This document shows, one piece after another, positions 43,646-56,061 of a stretch of 64,000 nucleotides of DNA. The notes under the pieces are model-generated. The model did no database searches. It saw nothing but the letters and a program-made list of their open reading frames with translations, and had not been told where the DNA came from. The position numbers and the translations under genes were made by a program. Positions within the stretch are counted from its first letter, which is position 1. Each line of letters begins with the position of its first letter. Location: positions 250,167,070 to 250,231,069 of the forward strand of contig NC_080572.1 of NCBI RefSeq assembly GCF_030247185.1. Reading direction: 5' to 3'. This DNA comes from Malaya genurostris (lineage: Eukaryota; Arthropoda; Insecta; Diptera; Culicidae).

Positions 43646-44197
43646 CTAAGAAATTTTAAAACAACTTTCAACAGAAATCATTTGTGAGCTACCGTTCCGC
43701 TCATGGATGGAGATTCCAATATGCGCACGACCCCATCAACAAATCAGTTCATTTTCAAGCTTACAATATTGAAAGAAATGCTTTCGAATGAAGGTCAATA
43801 TGACAAATCCATCAACAAATCGCCGAAATACAAGCGCTCCAAGTGAGTTTCTAAAGACCTATCGCCGATAGTTACCGGAGAATCGAAATCAAGAGCTAAT
43901 TGGTATTCAATATACTCAAGCGAACACTGTGTGTAACGAGCGAGCGAATGGATGTAACTTAAAGTTTTGTCATTCACGTTTTAAATTGAAAGAAAAAGGT
44001 TTCGAGGCTAGTTTTACATGACATCCGGCCCCTTATAGTGAAGATAAAAGTATATTAATTCCAAAAAACATGTTTCAAATTCAAGGCTCTAATCGGTAAG
44101 AGCAGTAGCAATACTCGCAGTCAGATCTTTCGTTAATTATTTGACTTAAACACATCGTAAACGAAGGGCTTACGTTGAATACAATTCTGGTTGGTAT
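43646..44197. other. Noncoding stretch, no gene seen
   Basis: No recognisable content. Confidence 0.4.
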
Positions 44198-44516
44198 GCT
44201 ACCATCAGAGATGCCAGATCTGCAGATTTGTCTGTAAATCTGCAGATTTCGGATATAGTGCTGCAGACATTTTTCGTTGTGCAGACTTTTGCAGACTTTT
44301 GAAAATCGAGTTTTGCGCAGACTTTCGTCCAAATTTACAAACTTGGGAATTTGGCGTGACCTTTTTTTTTGCTCACCAAGTCAGTTTTGCGTGTTGAGAG
44401 ATTGTTGCCAGCAAGGCATGCTTGCTAACTGCAGATTTTTTTTTTATACATTTACAGACTTTTGAAACCCTGTATGCAGGTATTTGGAATTTTTCTCTGG
44501 CATCTCTGGTTACCAT
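44198..44516. mobile_element. hAT-type MITE (303 bp)
   Basis: Body 44206-44508. Ends CAGAGATGCCAG and CTGGCATCTCTG are a perfect inverted pair. Flanking 8-mers GCTACCAT (44198-44205) and GTTACCAT (44509-44516) differ at one base. Inner CTGCAGATTT / GCAGACTTTT words repeat. The end sequence is close to that of the MITE at 575-814, so they may share a transposase. Confidence 0.88.
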
Positions 44517-47125
44517 ATTCGAATGTTGTATATATAATGCACATCTGTAAACAGTAAACGTTACAAATGCTTCATAAGAAACATAACGTTTTCATTTATG
44601 ATTCCCAAACATAACATCACCGTTCCTAGAGAGCGTGCGGACCACAGTATGAGGGACGTTGACCTAAGCCGTCAATCCAGAATAGCGTATCATATTATGT
44701 AAACCCGATCCCGGGAACGTTTCAAATATAAAGATTTCGTCGTCTTCCAGATGTGCGGAAATTTTAAACAAGACATCTTTGTTTACACCTAATTAAAACA
44801 AAAGAAATGGGAATAATGATTTGTTTATACTGAATTGATACCCGTAACGAACGCCGGGAAGACACACATTACGTAACAATCGTGTTCGTTCCACGATATA
44901 CAAAACCATTCAAACCGTCAGCACTAACAAAGCGTCAATTTCAGTGTTTACAGTAATGAATCAACAAAATATCCCCGATACTCTCCAGAAGCACACTGCA
45001 CTTATGTTTTGAGGCTAGCTCCCGGTGTGGAGAGAATGAGTGCTCTCGTTTGCCGAAATTCTAGAAAATTCTCACTGGCTCAAATTTTCTCGCGAGCTCC
45101 CGTGCGCACACTTAGTAGCAAACACAAGAGAACACTCACTTGTGTGTTCTCTTGTGTTTGCTTAGCGAATATGCTCACGAGTGCCACCATAAAACTCGGT
45201 CACAGTCGCACAGTTGCAACATGTTACACAACATAACAACAGTGGTCTGAATAGGCGATGACTGGCGCGCTTATGCCGGCCGACCTACGGTGTGTAGGCA
45301 CATTTTCGCGACCGTTGTTTTTACCGCTCTCCGCTCGCTGCTTTCCAATGGTTGCCCCAGCCAGAAGCAAAAAAAAAATTAGTCGAGAGTGTAATCTTCC
45401 CTGTCCGCGATAGCAATAGGCCGCCATGTAATGGTTTGTAATCGTTCATCACCTAACCGGGCTCGGTATTATGTGAATAAATCATTACAACAATTGAACC
45501 TTTCTTGATTATGCACGTCGTCTCTTTCTCTCCTATCTCATCTCATCTCGGTGCTTTGTTTCTACGTTGTGTCTACAGGGCAATCGGTACGAAACAGTGA
45601 CCCTGTGCGGACCACGACCGCCTTATGAGTGACCACGATGACGCATAGTCCAATATGGAGATTATTGGTGTTATGCTTGATTTTATGTAACACGTGGCTA
45701 GTCGTAATCGCTAAAATTACGTTGTGTATATTTGCCATCCTCACACTTTCTGTGTGTTGTTTTGTGGCTGGCCGTCTGGTGAAAAACTGCGAATGTGTGG
45801 AGTAAAGCACCGGGTCCAAATGATTGATCACAACGGGCTTCAGAATGCTCAGAAAAGTGTGGTGGGTGCAATCCGGTGATGGTGTGGAGGCAGTTGGCCC
45901 CATAATAGGTTTAGCGAGTTTTTGTTTTGTTTTGTTTTCTCTGCGAGCTCGTAACAATTGGTTACTTTCTTACTTCGCCCAGTTGCAGCTTACCATCGTA
46001 CGCCGGTTATCCCCTGCCGTGATTCAGATGGGACGGGGAGGAGGTATGTGGGGGTTTTCGGTGTGCCGTACTGTCGATTGGCAAACTGGTAGATATGTAA
46101 TGCAGATGGATTATTTTTAGATAATCACACAATCGATTATGGTTTCGATTATATGACAATAGTGTGTAGACGACAATGAAGATATGCTGATTATGAGAAT
46201 TTCGCCGAAGGCCATCTTTAAATAAGCTACAGATGATTACAGGGACCATTATCAGATTGAGTTATCTTTGTGAGTGGTTGTGGTTGTTACATTATTATTA
46301 CAACAACTAGATTCACAGCAAGGCATCAGTTTTTGGAACAAACAGCAAGCTCCTCCAACAGAACTCATTCACGAGATTTTTATCCAAGCAAACTACAATA
46401 CTATCAGTAACATCAGACATATTTTCGGAGTCACAGCAACAGTGATTTCATAAATATTAAATGTAACACTATAGAACTAGGTATTCTAATCGAAAGTTAT
46501 TACACCCCGATTGGCACTTCCACATATTCCACATATTAGTTCCATCTATTCTGGAGTTGAAAATAGTGGCCAAGAAAGAGGAGTTGAAAAAGGGAAAAAG
46601 AAATGAAAAGCCGAAACTAAAAAACCGTGTTTTTACCGAAAAATACTGTAAACTATATACAGTACTAGACTATTCGATATAGTGCAACTTATGAAACGCA
46701 CTCTGGAAATCGATATTTTTTTACTACTCACTTTGTAATTCCGTCACTCACAAATATTACATAAACAGGATGCAGGGTTGTTACGAAAAATTTCAAAATC
46801 TAAAAAAAACTGCAAGGATCAGCCCCATGGGGTTGTTCGATCCATTGACGACAACATTGAGGTAAACAAAATTTCTAATGATCTACAGTCAAAAAGTTCA
46901 ATCAATCGTCACACTTTGAAAAATTACACCAATAACCCAAATTTATGCAATTATATCTTTGTAAATACTTGCGATTTCGATATTTAAACTTCTCTTCGCC
47001 AAGCTTGTGTTCGAGTTTTGTATGCAAGCAGTTATTTTTATAGCGTTAAGTTTCTTTACGATTCTGCGATTTCGGTTGAAGCGATAAACTTTTTCTCATT
47101 ATCAATCGAGTTCATCTTATATAAA
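44517..47125. other. Noncoding stretch with one perfect hairpin
   Basis: No gene recognised. Several frames of 60-130 codons (for example 45562-45957) lack domain features. 45000-45960 is less AT-rich than average. Confidence 0.4.
45117..45162. other. Perfect 19-bp inverted repeat with 8-nt loop
   Basis: AGCAAACACAAGAGAACAC, loop TCACTTGT, then its exact inverse. The stem has no mismatch. Could be a small RNA hairpin, a palindromic protein site, or a recombination scar; nothing around it decides. Confidence 0.85.
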
Positions 47126-47129
47126 TTCG

Positions 47130-47565
47130 AAATTAATCTTAGGCACTCAAAATTTACCGTGGGGTAGTTGTCAATTTCTCAGGCAAAACGACATAACATG
47201 AAATTTCATCCGAGCTTGCATGACGCAAGATCAGAGCATACCAATTAAAGCTTCAGATCGTTTTATGGCACTTTTTGTCTTGCTGTCTAGCAACAACCTA
47301 CCTCTAGCATGCTACAAGTAGGACTGAAACGTTAGCTATAATTTCGCTTCTATTTATAGATTCGCGTGCTTCAAACAGCTTTGCTTTTGCATCGATTGAC
47401 CAATCAGAGCGATGCTTTCTGTTTGATATCTTGCTTACTCCTTCAAAACTGTCGACTATGGCAGGGAAATCCGATATGCCGGAGATTTTTAGCAGACAAA
47501 ATAGGACACTGCTCGCTACTAATCAAAATTTCAATCATATATAATTGAAAATACGTGGCTTGATA
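47130..47565 (+). repeat. Dispersed family Z, copy 1
   Basis: Matches 62046-62485 in inverted orientation through CATGAAATTTCATCCGA, GTCTAGCAACAAC, CGTTAGCTATAATTTCGCTT, CAATCAGAG, AAAACTGTCGACTA and ATGCCGGAGATTTTTA to AATTGAAAATACG. It carries a TATTTATAG box and an inverted CCAAT box. Noncoding; type unknown. Confidence 0.8.
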
Positions 47566-48439
47566 TATTCAAATCGAAACTTAGAAATATTTCCAATCAA
47601 ATGATGGAAAAATATTAATAATTGACACAAAATAGACTGTAGTATTTTTCCTTGAGTTTCTGATTTGCGCACCTATATAGAAAATGAAGATGTGTTTCAC
47701 ATTAAAGTTGAAAAATAAAAACGCGCGATATTCGAGCGAAGTGTTTACACCACTATTTTCATGCAGGTGATACTTAACACAGAACTTAAAAATTCACTTA
47801 AATTTAATTTAAAAATTTGCATAAGTTTGTCATATAAATAAGTCCCCATACAACTTTCAGTGTCACTTTCAGAAACCACATAAAAATGATTTCATTTTTA
47901 TACTCCATCTTTGTCGATGTCCTCTCTGATGTATGGAAATGTAACAGTGAAAAAAAAATTGCTTACATTTTTGTGATTTTGAAAGAAGTTAAACAGATTT
48001 CAGCAAAGACAATTTGTTTGCTTCAACATCTTCTTGCTCGACAAGTTTTTCCTTCTCGGTAAGAATAATTTTAAGGTAAATTTTTTCAGGATAACCAGAT
48101 TTAATCTTTTCAATTTATGTTTAAATTATTTATCGCCTCCTGTTTAGCTTTTGTTTTCTGAGACAGCACCTTCTTCTGTTGTCGGATTTTACTCTGAATG
48201 TTTTCCGTTTCCTCCTCACATTTTATTTATTTATTTGGAGCAGGGAAACGGCCACTGGAGTTAGTTTCTGTCAAACTGTCGTAAAACCTCTTCATCTTTA
48301 CCAACAACGGATTACAATTTTCCAAATGATACATTTCCATAAGTCTAGTGCTTCTATAGTAACGAAATCTAATGAGACAATAACATGAGGAACGATTTTG
48401 TTGATAACATTACGTGATAAATGAAAGTGGAAAGAATTG
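47566..48439. other. Noncoding stretch, no gene seen
   Basis: AT-rich, without recognisable coding content. Confidence 0.4.
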
Positions 48440-48447
48440 AAACATTT

Positions 48448-49114
48448 GGCCATCGTCCAAGTACCATGCGCGCGGGTGGTTTTAGGAAATTTTCGATGGA
48501 AATTTTGCCAAAACCAAAAACATACAGACCTTTGAAATACTTTTATCTATCTACATGGTGAAAATGGCTGGAAAATTCGTAGGATTTTCCGAGTCTTATC
48601 AAAAATAGCTCTGAAAAATGAGTGTTTTTGTGATCTTTCACAATTATTTGGAAAAATAATGCGATGACATAAATTTTTTATTTCAAATAAACCTTATGAC
48701 GGATACGCAAATTACATTCGGACACATTTTTGGAAAACCTTTTCACGCTTTTCATAGAAAATCCACGAATTTCAAAAATTTCTACGGAATCGGTTATATG
48801 AAATTCGTTGATTTTCCATGAAAAGCGTGAAAAGGTTTTCCAAAAATGTTGCAGCATAAGATTTTTTTGAAAAAAAATGTCATTCCATCGAAATATTTTT
48901 TCAAATAATTGTGAAAGATTACAAATAAGCTCATTTTTTCAGTGCTATTTTTTATAAGACTCGGAAAATAGTCTAAATTTTTCACCCATTTTCACCTTGT
49001 AGATAGATAAAAGTATTTCAAAGGTCTGTATGTTTTTGGTTTTGCAAAATTTTTCAAAATTTCCATCGAAAATTTTCTAAAACCACCCGCGCGCATGGTA
49101 CTTGGACGATGGCC
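48448..49114. mobile_element. 667-bp palindromic fold-back element
   Basis: Starts GGCCATCGTCCAAGTACCAT and ends with its inverse. Pairing continues through ACATACAGACCTTTGAAATA, ACTTTTATCTATCTAC, TTTCACAATTATTTG and ACCTTTTCACGCTTTTCAT to a centre near 48785, so each arm is about 330 bp with modest divergence. AAACAT flanks both sides (48440-48445, 49117-49122), each separated by TT, a candidate 6-bp target duplication. No ORF. Confidence 0.88.
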
Positions 49115-49640
49115 TTAAACATGCGGCACGTACTAGCAATGGGCTCGTTATATCCATAATTAGTTCTAGCATAGAGAATCCGAAGAAAAAAAATAGGATC
49201 GAAGATTACTACGTCGAATGTCGAATTATTACAATTGCAGAGCTAGGAACAATCGATTCGCTCTACTGAAGTAGGTCTGTCACAAAACTTGCCTTACAAA
49301 CATCGCGACGGACAGATAAAAAGTCGAGACCAATCAGTTTGCAGCGATCATGATAACTCGGTATTTCCCAAGGATATCTCCATGGAAGACGTCGGAGAGT
49401 GAAACGGACGAATTTGCGTTGAATCGTTATCATCTTCTAGGAACCTTTTTAGATATCCAGAAGTGTGAAAAAACGCTATGTCATTTCGTATTCGCTTCAT
49501 CCAGTTATGTCTCTGACATTACCCACCCACTTTGGTAAACCGGAAGAGAAGCAGCAGGATGATGCAATCGATCTTCTTTGAAGAGAAACTGGCTCTACGA
49601 CCAGTGCGTTTGAGGTTTTGTACTACGCTCTCATTACCTA
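49115..49640. repeat. Flank with a piece shared (inverted) with 56230-56340
   Basis: Near 49430-49540, the inverted sequence reads GGTGGGTAATGTCAGAGACA then TAACTGGA..GCGAATACGAA, matching 56236-56290 at moderate identity. No gene. Confidence 0.5.
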
Positions 49641-49654
49641 AATGAAAGCACGAC
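49641..49654. repeat. 14-bp target duplication, left
   Basis: AATGAAAGCACGAC, identical to 52344-52357. Confidence 0.9.
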
Positions 49655-52343
49655 AATTTTTTTGCATAAATATTTGTTTATTAATCTTATTTTTGTGTAT
49701 TACATCAACGTTTTACAGTACAAGTGTTTTGACCCTTTGGCCTTTCATCTTTGCTGTTCATACGATTCGTTATTAATAATAGGTGTTTTAGTTACTCTTG
49801 TTTTACATACTAATGTTTGATCATAATATTTATTTTAATTATTTATAAAATATCTACCCACTTATAACTATCCTTAACCTAATACGTACAAATTTTGAAT
49901 TATTTATATTTCAGAGATTGAGCACCTCTTTTAAAATTTTGTGCAGTATTGTTCGAATTTTTGTTCTAGTATATTCAAAGAGGCCATCTCATGTACTTCA
50001 CTAGTCCTTGTCCAAGGGGGCGGATTTAGAATCATCTTTAAGATCTTACTTTGAATGCGCTGAAGCCTAAGCCTGTGCGTTTGTGCACAGCCCCGCCAAA
50101 CAGGGACTGCGTATTCAATTGCGGGGTAGATGATTTGTTTATAGACATCCATCTGATTCTTCAGGCACAGTTTAGATGTTCTACAAATCAGCGGATACAG
50201 AGACCTAATGAGTATGCTGCATTTTTGAACGATTTTGTCAACATGTGACCTGAATATCAGATGTCTGTCAAAGGTGAGTCCTAGATAGATAACTTCGTCG
50301 AACCAATGGATGACCTCATCACCGAATCGTATTCGGCATTCGTCTGATGGAACAAGTTTTGGAGATCTTGAATGTGGAAACAAGATGACCTGAGTTTTTT
50401 GCTGCATTGATCACAATTTTCCAGCTTGTAAAATATTCCGTTAAAGCGTCCAGACCTGTCTGTAGTTTATTCTTCAGAGCATTAATGACACGACCTTTGT
50501 AAAGAATGGCAGTATCATCAGAAAATTGTGACAGAACACCACCACCCGGAAGAGGTGGGATGTCTGATGTAAAAATGTTGTATAGAATGGGACCTAGGAT
50601 ACTTCCCTGGGGTACACCAGCAGGAATAGTCAATCTTTCTGAAAGTGCATTATTCAGTGAAACCTGGAATGCCGAATCGAATGCCTTTTCAATATCCAAT
50701 ATTGCCATGGCAGTCGTTTTGGACACCGATTTGTTTTTCTGGATGACGTTGTTAACCTTTGTGAGTTGGTGGATGGTGGATCTTCCTTTCCGGAACCCAA
50801 ACTGTTCTTCCAGTAATATATCCTGTTCATCTGCGAAGGCAAGAATTCGTCTTTGTATTGACTTTTCAAACAGCTTGGATATGGCAGAGAGTAAGCTGAT
50901 GGGCCGATAGCTCTTGGAAAAGGAAGAATCTTTCTCCGGTTTCAATACTAGGATAACTTTAGCTCACTTCCACATTTAAGGGAAGTAACCAAGCTCCTAG
51001 CACCTGTTAAAAATTTTAGCTAAGAAGACAAATGAGCTATTCTCAAATGTTTCAGCTCAATGTTGAATGTGTTGTCGAAACCGGGGGCCTTCATATTTTT
51101 GGATTTTTTCACAATAGCCATCAGCTCATTCGCAGTGACTCTACTTTCCTCAGGAACCAAGCTGTTTGATTGGTCAACCTCAGCTACGCTATCAGCAACG
51201 GCTCTTTCATGTGTCCTAAATTGTGAGAACACACAAACTGCTGGCCTAGCGCATTTGCCTTCTCTACTGGTGTGATTAAAGGTATTCATTCAGCTGCGTC
51301 CTGGGGTGACATCAGAGGAGGAATAGGCTTCGTTTTTTTTCTTAAGCACCTTCGTTAAGGACTAGAAGGGCTTTGAATGTGGGAGAATTTCTCGAAGCTT
51401 TTGCTGGAAGTTCCTGTTGCGAAGCTCAGATATCCTTTCCTGGATTATCCTAGTTAAGTTGTTATAAGAAGTCTTCCTATCTAGGATGCCAGTTCGTTGA
51501 TACTGCCTCCGGTAGATATTTCGAAGTCGGATGAGTTTCTTGGTGACACTGTCGATTTGAAGAGAGGAACTCGGCATATGTTGTACTGGAACCGTCCTAT
51601 CACGAGCGACTGTGATTGAATGCTGGAAGGAAGATAGGGTCGCATCGATTTCCATCGGGGAATCAAGTGGCAAATCGATATTAATAAGTTAATCGACGAT
51701 TTGTTGAAATTGGTACCAGTCGAGGCGATAATAGTTCCTTCGAGGTTGAATTGGCACTGTTTCTGGTGAAGATCCCACCGTCAATATTACTGGAAAGTGG
51801 TCGGAAGAGAGATCGTTGAAGACAACCGGAGAGCTGTCTATGGCGATGTTGCTGATGAATATATCCAAAATGGGAGTTAGTTCGGCTTCCATCATGTCGG
51901 GTAGTCCTCGAAGTACAACCTTCATAGGTTTGTTGGTGGCAATATCATGTGTGAAGTATTCCACTTTTGTCTGCTTCAGGTAACATTCTACTGCTTTGTA
52001 GTGGTTCGAAGCCGGAACAGTTATTTTGTAGCCTTCAGTACATAAACGGATTGTTGCCTGTAGTCCTTTGCTGATCAGTGTGTTGAAATCCGAGCGTGGA
52101 CTCGGTGGGAAGCCTTTCAGGTAGAAAGGTGGCATTTTTTTCCTTTTTCGACATCAACTGGCAGATCAGCGTATTGGTTGTTACTCAGCAAACGGTCGTT
52201 TACCTGTACATCACTTGGCTTCAGACGCTTAGCATCCTTTGGATCCTAATCGGATCTGTGGCGCGTTTTACCCGTAGCTGGGTAGGTAGACAGCTGCGAA
52301 AAAAAGATAAAACAAAATCTAAATTAGTCGTAGTAGGTCGACG
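49655..52343 (-). mobile_element. Jockey-clade LINE with both ends but internal deletions
   Basis: Minus-strand element bounded by identical 14-bp direct repeats. Its 3' side is at low coordinates (short A-tract, read as AATTTTTTT on plus) and its 5' leader is near 52340. At 2.69 kb it is well under the 4-5 kb typical of Jockey elements. Two internal deletions explain this: one joins ORF1 to the endonuclease C-terminus, another removes part of the RT. Confidence 0.88.
49931..52135 (-). pseudogene. Jockey ORF1/endonuclease/RT remnants, fused and broken
   Basis: From the 5' side: MPPFYLKGFPP... (52135) is the PRE_C2HC gag-type region of ORF1, running to VVLRGLPDM. The same frame then passes straight into LDIFISNIAID...LSSDHFPVI, the C-terminal end of the AP endonuclease, so most of ORF1 and the endonuclease are deleted in frame near 51885. 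Linker pieces follow (51673-51362 and 51289-51020). RT is at 50945-50319: SYRPISLLSAISKLFE, motif A AILDIEKAFDS, then a jump to FQVSLNNALSERL (roughly 40 residues missing), motif B GVPQGSILGP, motif C FSDD. The C-terminal part is 50407-49931. The A-run before MPPFY also carries a one-base frameshift. Not functional. Confidence 0.88.
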
Positions 52344-52357
52344 AATGAAAGCACGAC
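52344..52357. repeat. 14-bp target duplication, right
   Basis: AATGAAAGCACGAC, identical to 49641-49654. Confidence 0.9.
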
Positions 52358-52439
52358 CTGAGCGTTTCACGCGAACCTCACCTCGACATCCAGTTTCGTC
52401 TGAAGCACTAGAAGCAATGAACGATTTTCAATCAAAGTT

Positions 52440-52605
52440 TACCTTTTATACTCGTCCAGTAGATAATCGGAACTGTTATATGCTTGACTACCTGTCCGTC
52501 CGTCGTCCGGGTGCGAAAAAGGCAAGCAAGCGTGATAAATTTTCCTCATTATTTCCAATAGTTTTAGAAAACTTTGTTTTTCAGTAAAGCAAATCGTATT
52601 CACGT
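52440..52605 (+). repeat. Dispersed family Y, copy 3 (short)
   Basis: CCAGTAGATAATCGGAACTG, GTGCGAAAAAGGCAAGCAAG, TTTCCTCATTATTTCCA and CGTATTCACGTC. It matches 57120-57250 closely, but the middle section present in copies 1, 2 and 4 is deleted. Confidence 0.7.
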
Positions 52606-53089
52606 CAAAATCATCGCTCAGAAAACTCACTGCAGAATCTACTGCACTACTGATTTTTTGCAAACGAGATTCTCGCTGAAACTAATCTCACATGGCTAAA
52701 AATCTGTTGTGAAAAGTTCACTAGCGAACATTCACCTCGATACTACTGAAGAAAAAAGTTCGCACAGTGAATATATCTGATAAAATTCTCGAACGGAATA
52801 TTTTTGGAAAATGAATTTTCATAGCCGTTATACCTCAATCCTTTGCAGTAAACTCGCCGATGAACAAAAACGGAATCTTTCTGAACATGTTCAGCTATGA
52901 TTAATAATAACTATAATTATAATAAAAACATCAATGAACAATCAATCACAAAGCATGTTATGCAGCTGATGAAAAAAAATCTCGGAAATTATTTTTCCAG
53001 TTACTGATTTTATTTTAGAAAATCTCTTGAACAGATTCTTTCCCGAGTGATAAGGATATGAACTTTTTCTGGTCATGATTTTCCCAACA
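52606..53089. other. Noncoding stretch, no gene seen
   Basis: No recognisable content. Confidence 0.4.
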
Positions 53090-54040
53090 ATTGCTGTAGT
53101 TCCGGAATCAGTGGTCGGATAATATCTCTTTCATTTGATCTTATGCTTTGGGAAATCGGCTGTGCCATCTCTGAGAAAATGATTGAGGTATTGCGGAATT
53201 CGATTTGAGTCTAATTTAGGAGCATTTTCTCCTTTTAGCATCGTTGCTATGTATGAAGGCTTCAGGCTTCTAGCACTTTTTAAACTATAATTCCGGTACC
53301 GAATCCGGACAAAATTCAGAATTCGGTGTTGTACCGTGAAACCTTTTATTTGCATTTAAATCTGGGAAAATTATTTTGGACATCTCGGAGAAAAGTAAGG
53401 GAGATTCGCTTTGAAGTTCTTGTCCAATATTCCCGGTGTTTCCGGAACCGGATTCCGGAGATCGGTATATATGATGTTATTTTGTTTGATCTTGAACTTA
53501 CAATATATGTGAACTAAAGAAATGTTTTATCATTCTTGGGAAATTTGCTCATCGTAACCTCTTCTTCTATAAAAGCATACCATTGATTTTGCAGTTTTAC
53601 GCTCATCACCCCGTAATTCTGGAATCGGAAAACATGTAATATTCAAAAACTGATGTCTTTATCGTATTATTTATATTTTCGTAAATATCACTAGAGGATT
53701 GTGTCACAAAATTTTATTTCTAACTTGAATAAAAATTAGAAAGTTGGTATGGGTATAAATTAACATAATTTTTTCAACTAGTAAACATTTATGTCAAATC
53801 AAAAAGAATTCTTCCTTTTTCGTTGCATCGTCACTCTAAATAACAAAAATACCAAAGCATAGTTCAAGGCGGTCCGTTTAGCAAGTAACTGACTTAAATA
53901 TAATTGAAACACCATCCGGAAGTCGAGTCCAGATGAAATTTAGAAATGATAAAATAAATGGGACTCGTAGACTTTTCATTTTAGCATAAGTTTGTGAAAA
54001 TCTGTCAAGTCATCTCGGAGAAAAATGAGCGACATTATGG
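53090..54040 (+). repeat. Family X copy with tandem units
   Basis: Repeated GTAGTTCCGGAATC / AATTCCGGTACCG / TTCCGGAACCGGATTCCGG words (53096, 53288, 53440), then ATATTTTCGTAAATATCACT, GTTGCATCGTCACTCTAAAT and CATCTCGGAGAAAAATGAG, in family order. Confidence 0.68.
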
Positions 54041-54329
54041 CTTATGTTTAAAATGAATTCAAAGAACGAAGAACCAAAGAGTCTTTATTCAGAGGTTAGC
54101 GTTACTTTGTGCTTAGGGCACATAATATTTACAATTTATTAATTCGTTGAACTGCCAAAATAACTGCATATCGGTTTATGTTGAACTGTTCGGTGGCATA
54201 ACAACTCAATAAAAACTGCTATGCACTGATGAATCAAAGGCGAAACGTAAAGAGAATTTCAAGACATTTTTTAATTTTGTTTTGATCCATTTTCAAGTTT
54301 TTTAAATAACAATCTTTATTTTTAATGTA

Positions 54330-54545
54330 TGTTTTGTCAGTGGGCCAAATCGATTTTGTTACTAGTTCTTTTTAAATATTTTTTTGTACAATTTACACCG
54401 ATTTGAAGAAAGTTAATGCAAAATTCTATGTAGTGAAAACAAATGTTTGGCCATACTGAAGCCGTATGTAAAGTCTCATCAAAATCATCGTATGTGACGT
54501 CTGATGATTTGCTACTCATGCCTGGAGTATCTGTCAAATGATCTC
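54330..54545. repeat. Dispersed family W, copy 2
   Basis: TTTTGTACAATTTACACCGA, TTGGCCATACTGAAGCCGT and GTCTGATGATTTGCTA match 20850-21065. Confidence 0.6.
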
Positions 54546-56061
54546 AATAATATAACTGTGAATGATTTATTTTGTCCAGTGTTATTAGATAACTATATAT
54601 TGTTTAATAGATAAATATTTAAATAAATATGCTCAACAATTAAGTTGTTGTATCAACATGGTGTTGTTGAAATATTTTCAGCAAAACCTGCATGACCCGA
54701 AAGGCGAATGACCGCAAGGCTTTGGTAATCGAAATAAAAAAAATCAACTCATCCTTATCTTAAGTCGAAGAACGTGTTTCGAAGAATAGATTAAAATTTG
54801 ACTAAAATATACTGCCAATCGAACGAAACTCTGTTCGTTTGCATATTTTTGCTTCAATTCACCGTAACCCCCGGTTGATGCTGGTGAGGAACATTGTTCC
54901 TTGGAATAATAGACTTTCTGACAGATTCGGTAAACAAACAACGGCAACGTGCCTGAGAATCACATTTGTTGGGATTTGTTTTTTTTTTCGCATGACGCGA
55001 CGAATGGACAATGCTCAATGCAGTGTGCTTGAACAGATCGGAGTTGAAAAGGATTAGATAAAGGAAGGAATCGGAAATGTATAAATAAATGGGGCAAACG
55101 GAACGCGGGAGAGCCTATTATTCGTCATACATTTCCGATACTTTTTATGCGTAGATAACCCACAAAGCGAGTAAAGCTGATGAATGATATTAGATTGCAC
55201 ACGTTAGTATCTGGGGAAAAATTAGATAATGGATGTTAATAGAATAACTCCTTGGTTGTGAAAGGAAAACAAAATTGCGAAACTAAAATTCCAATGATTT
55301 GGATTGTAGTTAATGCAAGGAATTTTGGAGCCTTGGAACTTCAGTCAACTATACTTACATAACATTTCCATTCGTATCATGTCGTTAGAAGTATTAAATT
55401 ACTCAAAACCATTCAAAATCAACGCAGAAAATCCCACATGAAACCACACATACTTAATTACGGTGTACTTAAATATTAATAAAGAACTTGATTTAAATTA
55501 CATCCACCCAACGATGTCGCCTACGAGGTCACAACAAAGCCCAATTATCTTTGCGCCTTCTGTGGGCATAATGCGTTACATCTCTAGTGGCAATTATTCC
55601 GCGTAATCATCGCGATTATAGCGCCAGTGTGTGAAACCAAAAAAGCAGATGACGACATCCTCGCACTGATGAGGAGCGCATTGAAAACAAAACACAAAGC
55701 ACCGACTGATTGCGAAACCATGGTTCGCCTCGTTTGTCGTTGGGGCATAATTTAGAGCCCCACCCCATCACCTCCCTTCCCGCAAGGGGTTGGTTGTATT
55801 GTTCTTAGAACAAGAACCACACAAAAGCAGGATTTGCTAAGTAGGATGGTTTTACAAATGTATGGCAGTTGTTTGATGTCAGAGTGGTTTTCGGAACATC
55901 TCTTGTGGAAGGTTGTCTTTGTTAGGAGAATCGTAGCGTAGTTTTGGAATAAACAGAATTTTATCGGTTGATTATTTTCCACCGGTGTCTGTTAGGGTGG
56001 AGACTATTGTATGTTTTTATTTTTGTCAGGTTTAGGGAACTTTTGATCAATTATAAGACAA
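54546..56061. other. Noncoding stretch, no gene seen
   Basis: About 1.5 kb without recognised repeats or coding signal. The frame at 55752-55982 (minus) has no domain. Confidence 0.4.

Noticed and set aside
45117..45162. Steroid-receptor (AGAACA...TGTTCT) response element
   Set aside because: The half-sites are 10 nt apart rather than 3, and pairing extends over 19 bp, so a hairpin explains it better.
44509..46250. Several 65-130-codon frames on both strands (for example 45562-45957)
   Set aside because: No domains, no splice pattern and competing frames on both strands in a less AT-rich stretch.
47130..47565. tRNA-derived SINE
   Set aside because: I could not find A-box and B-box consensus sequences at plausible spacing in either copy.
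50506..50910. 134-codon plus-strand ORF
   Set aside because: Antisense shadow of the Jockey reverse transcriptase.
52096..52587. 163-codon plus-strand ORF
   Set aside because: Crosses the 5' end of the Jockey element, the target duplication and family Y; a real gene would not be expected to respect none of these borders.
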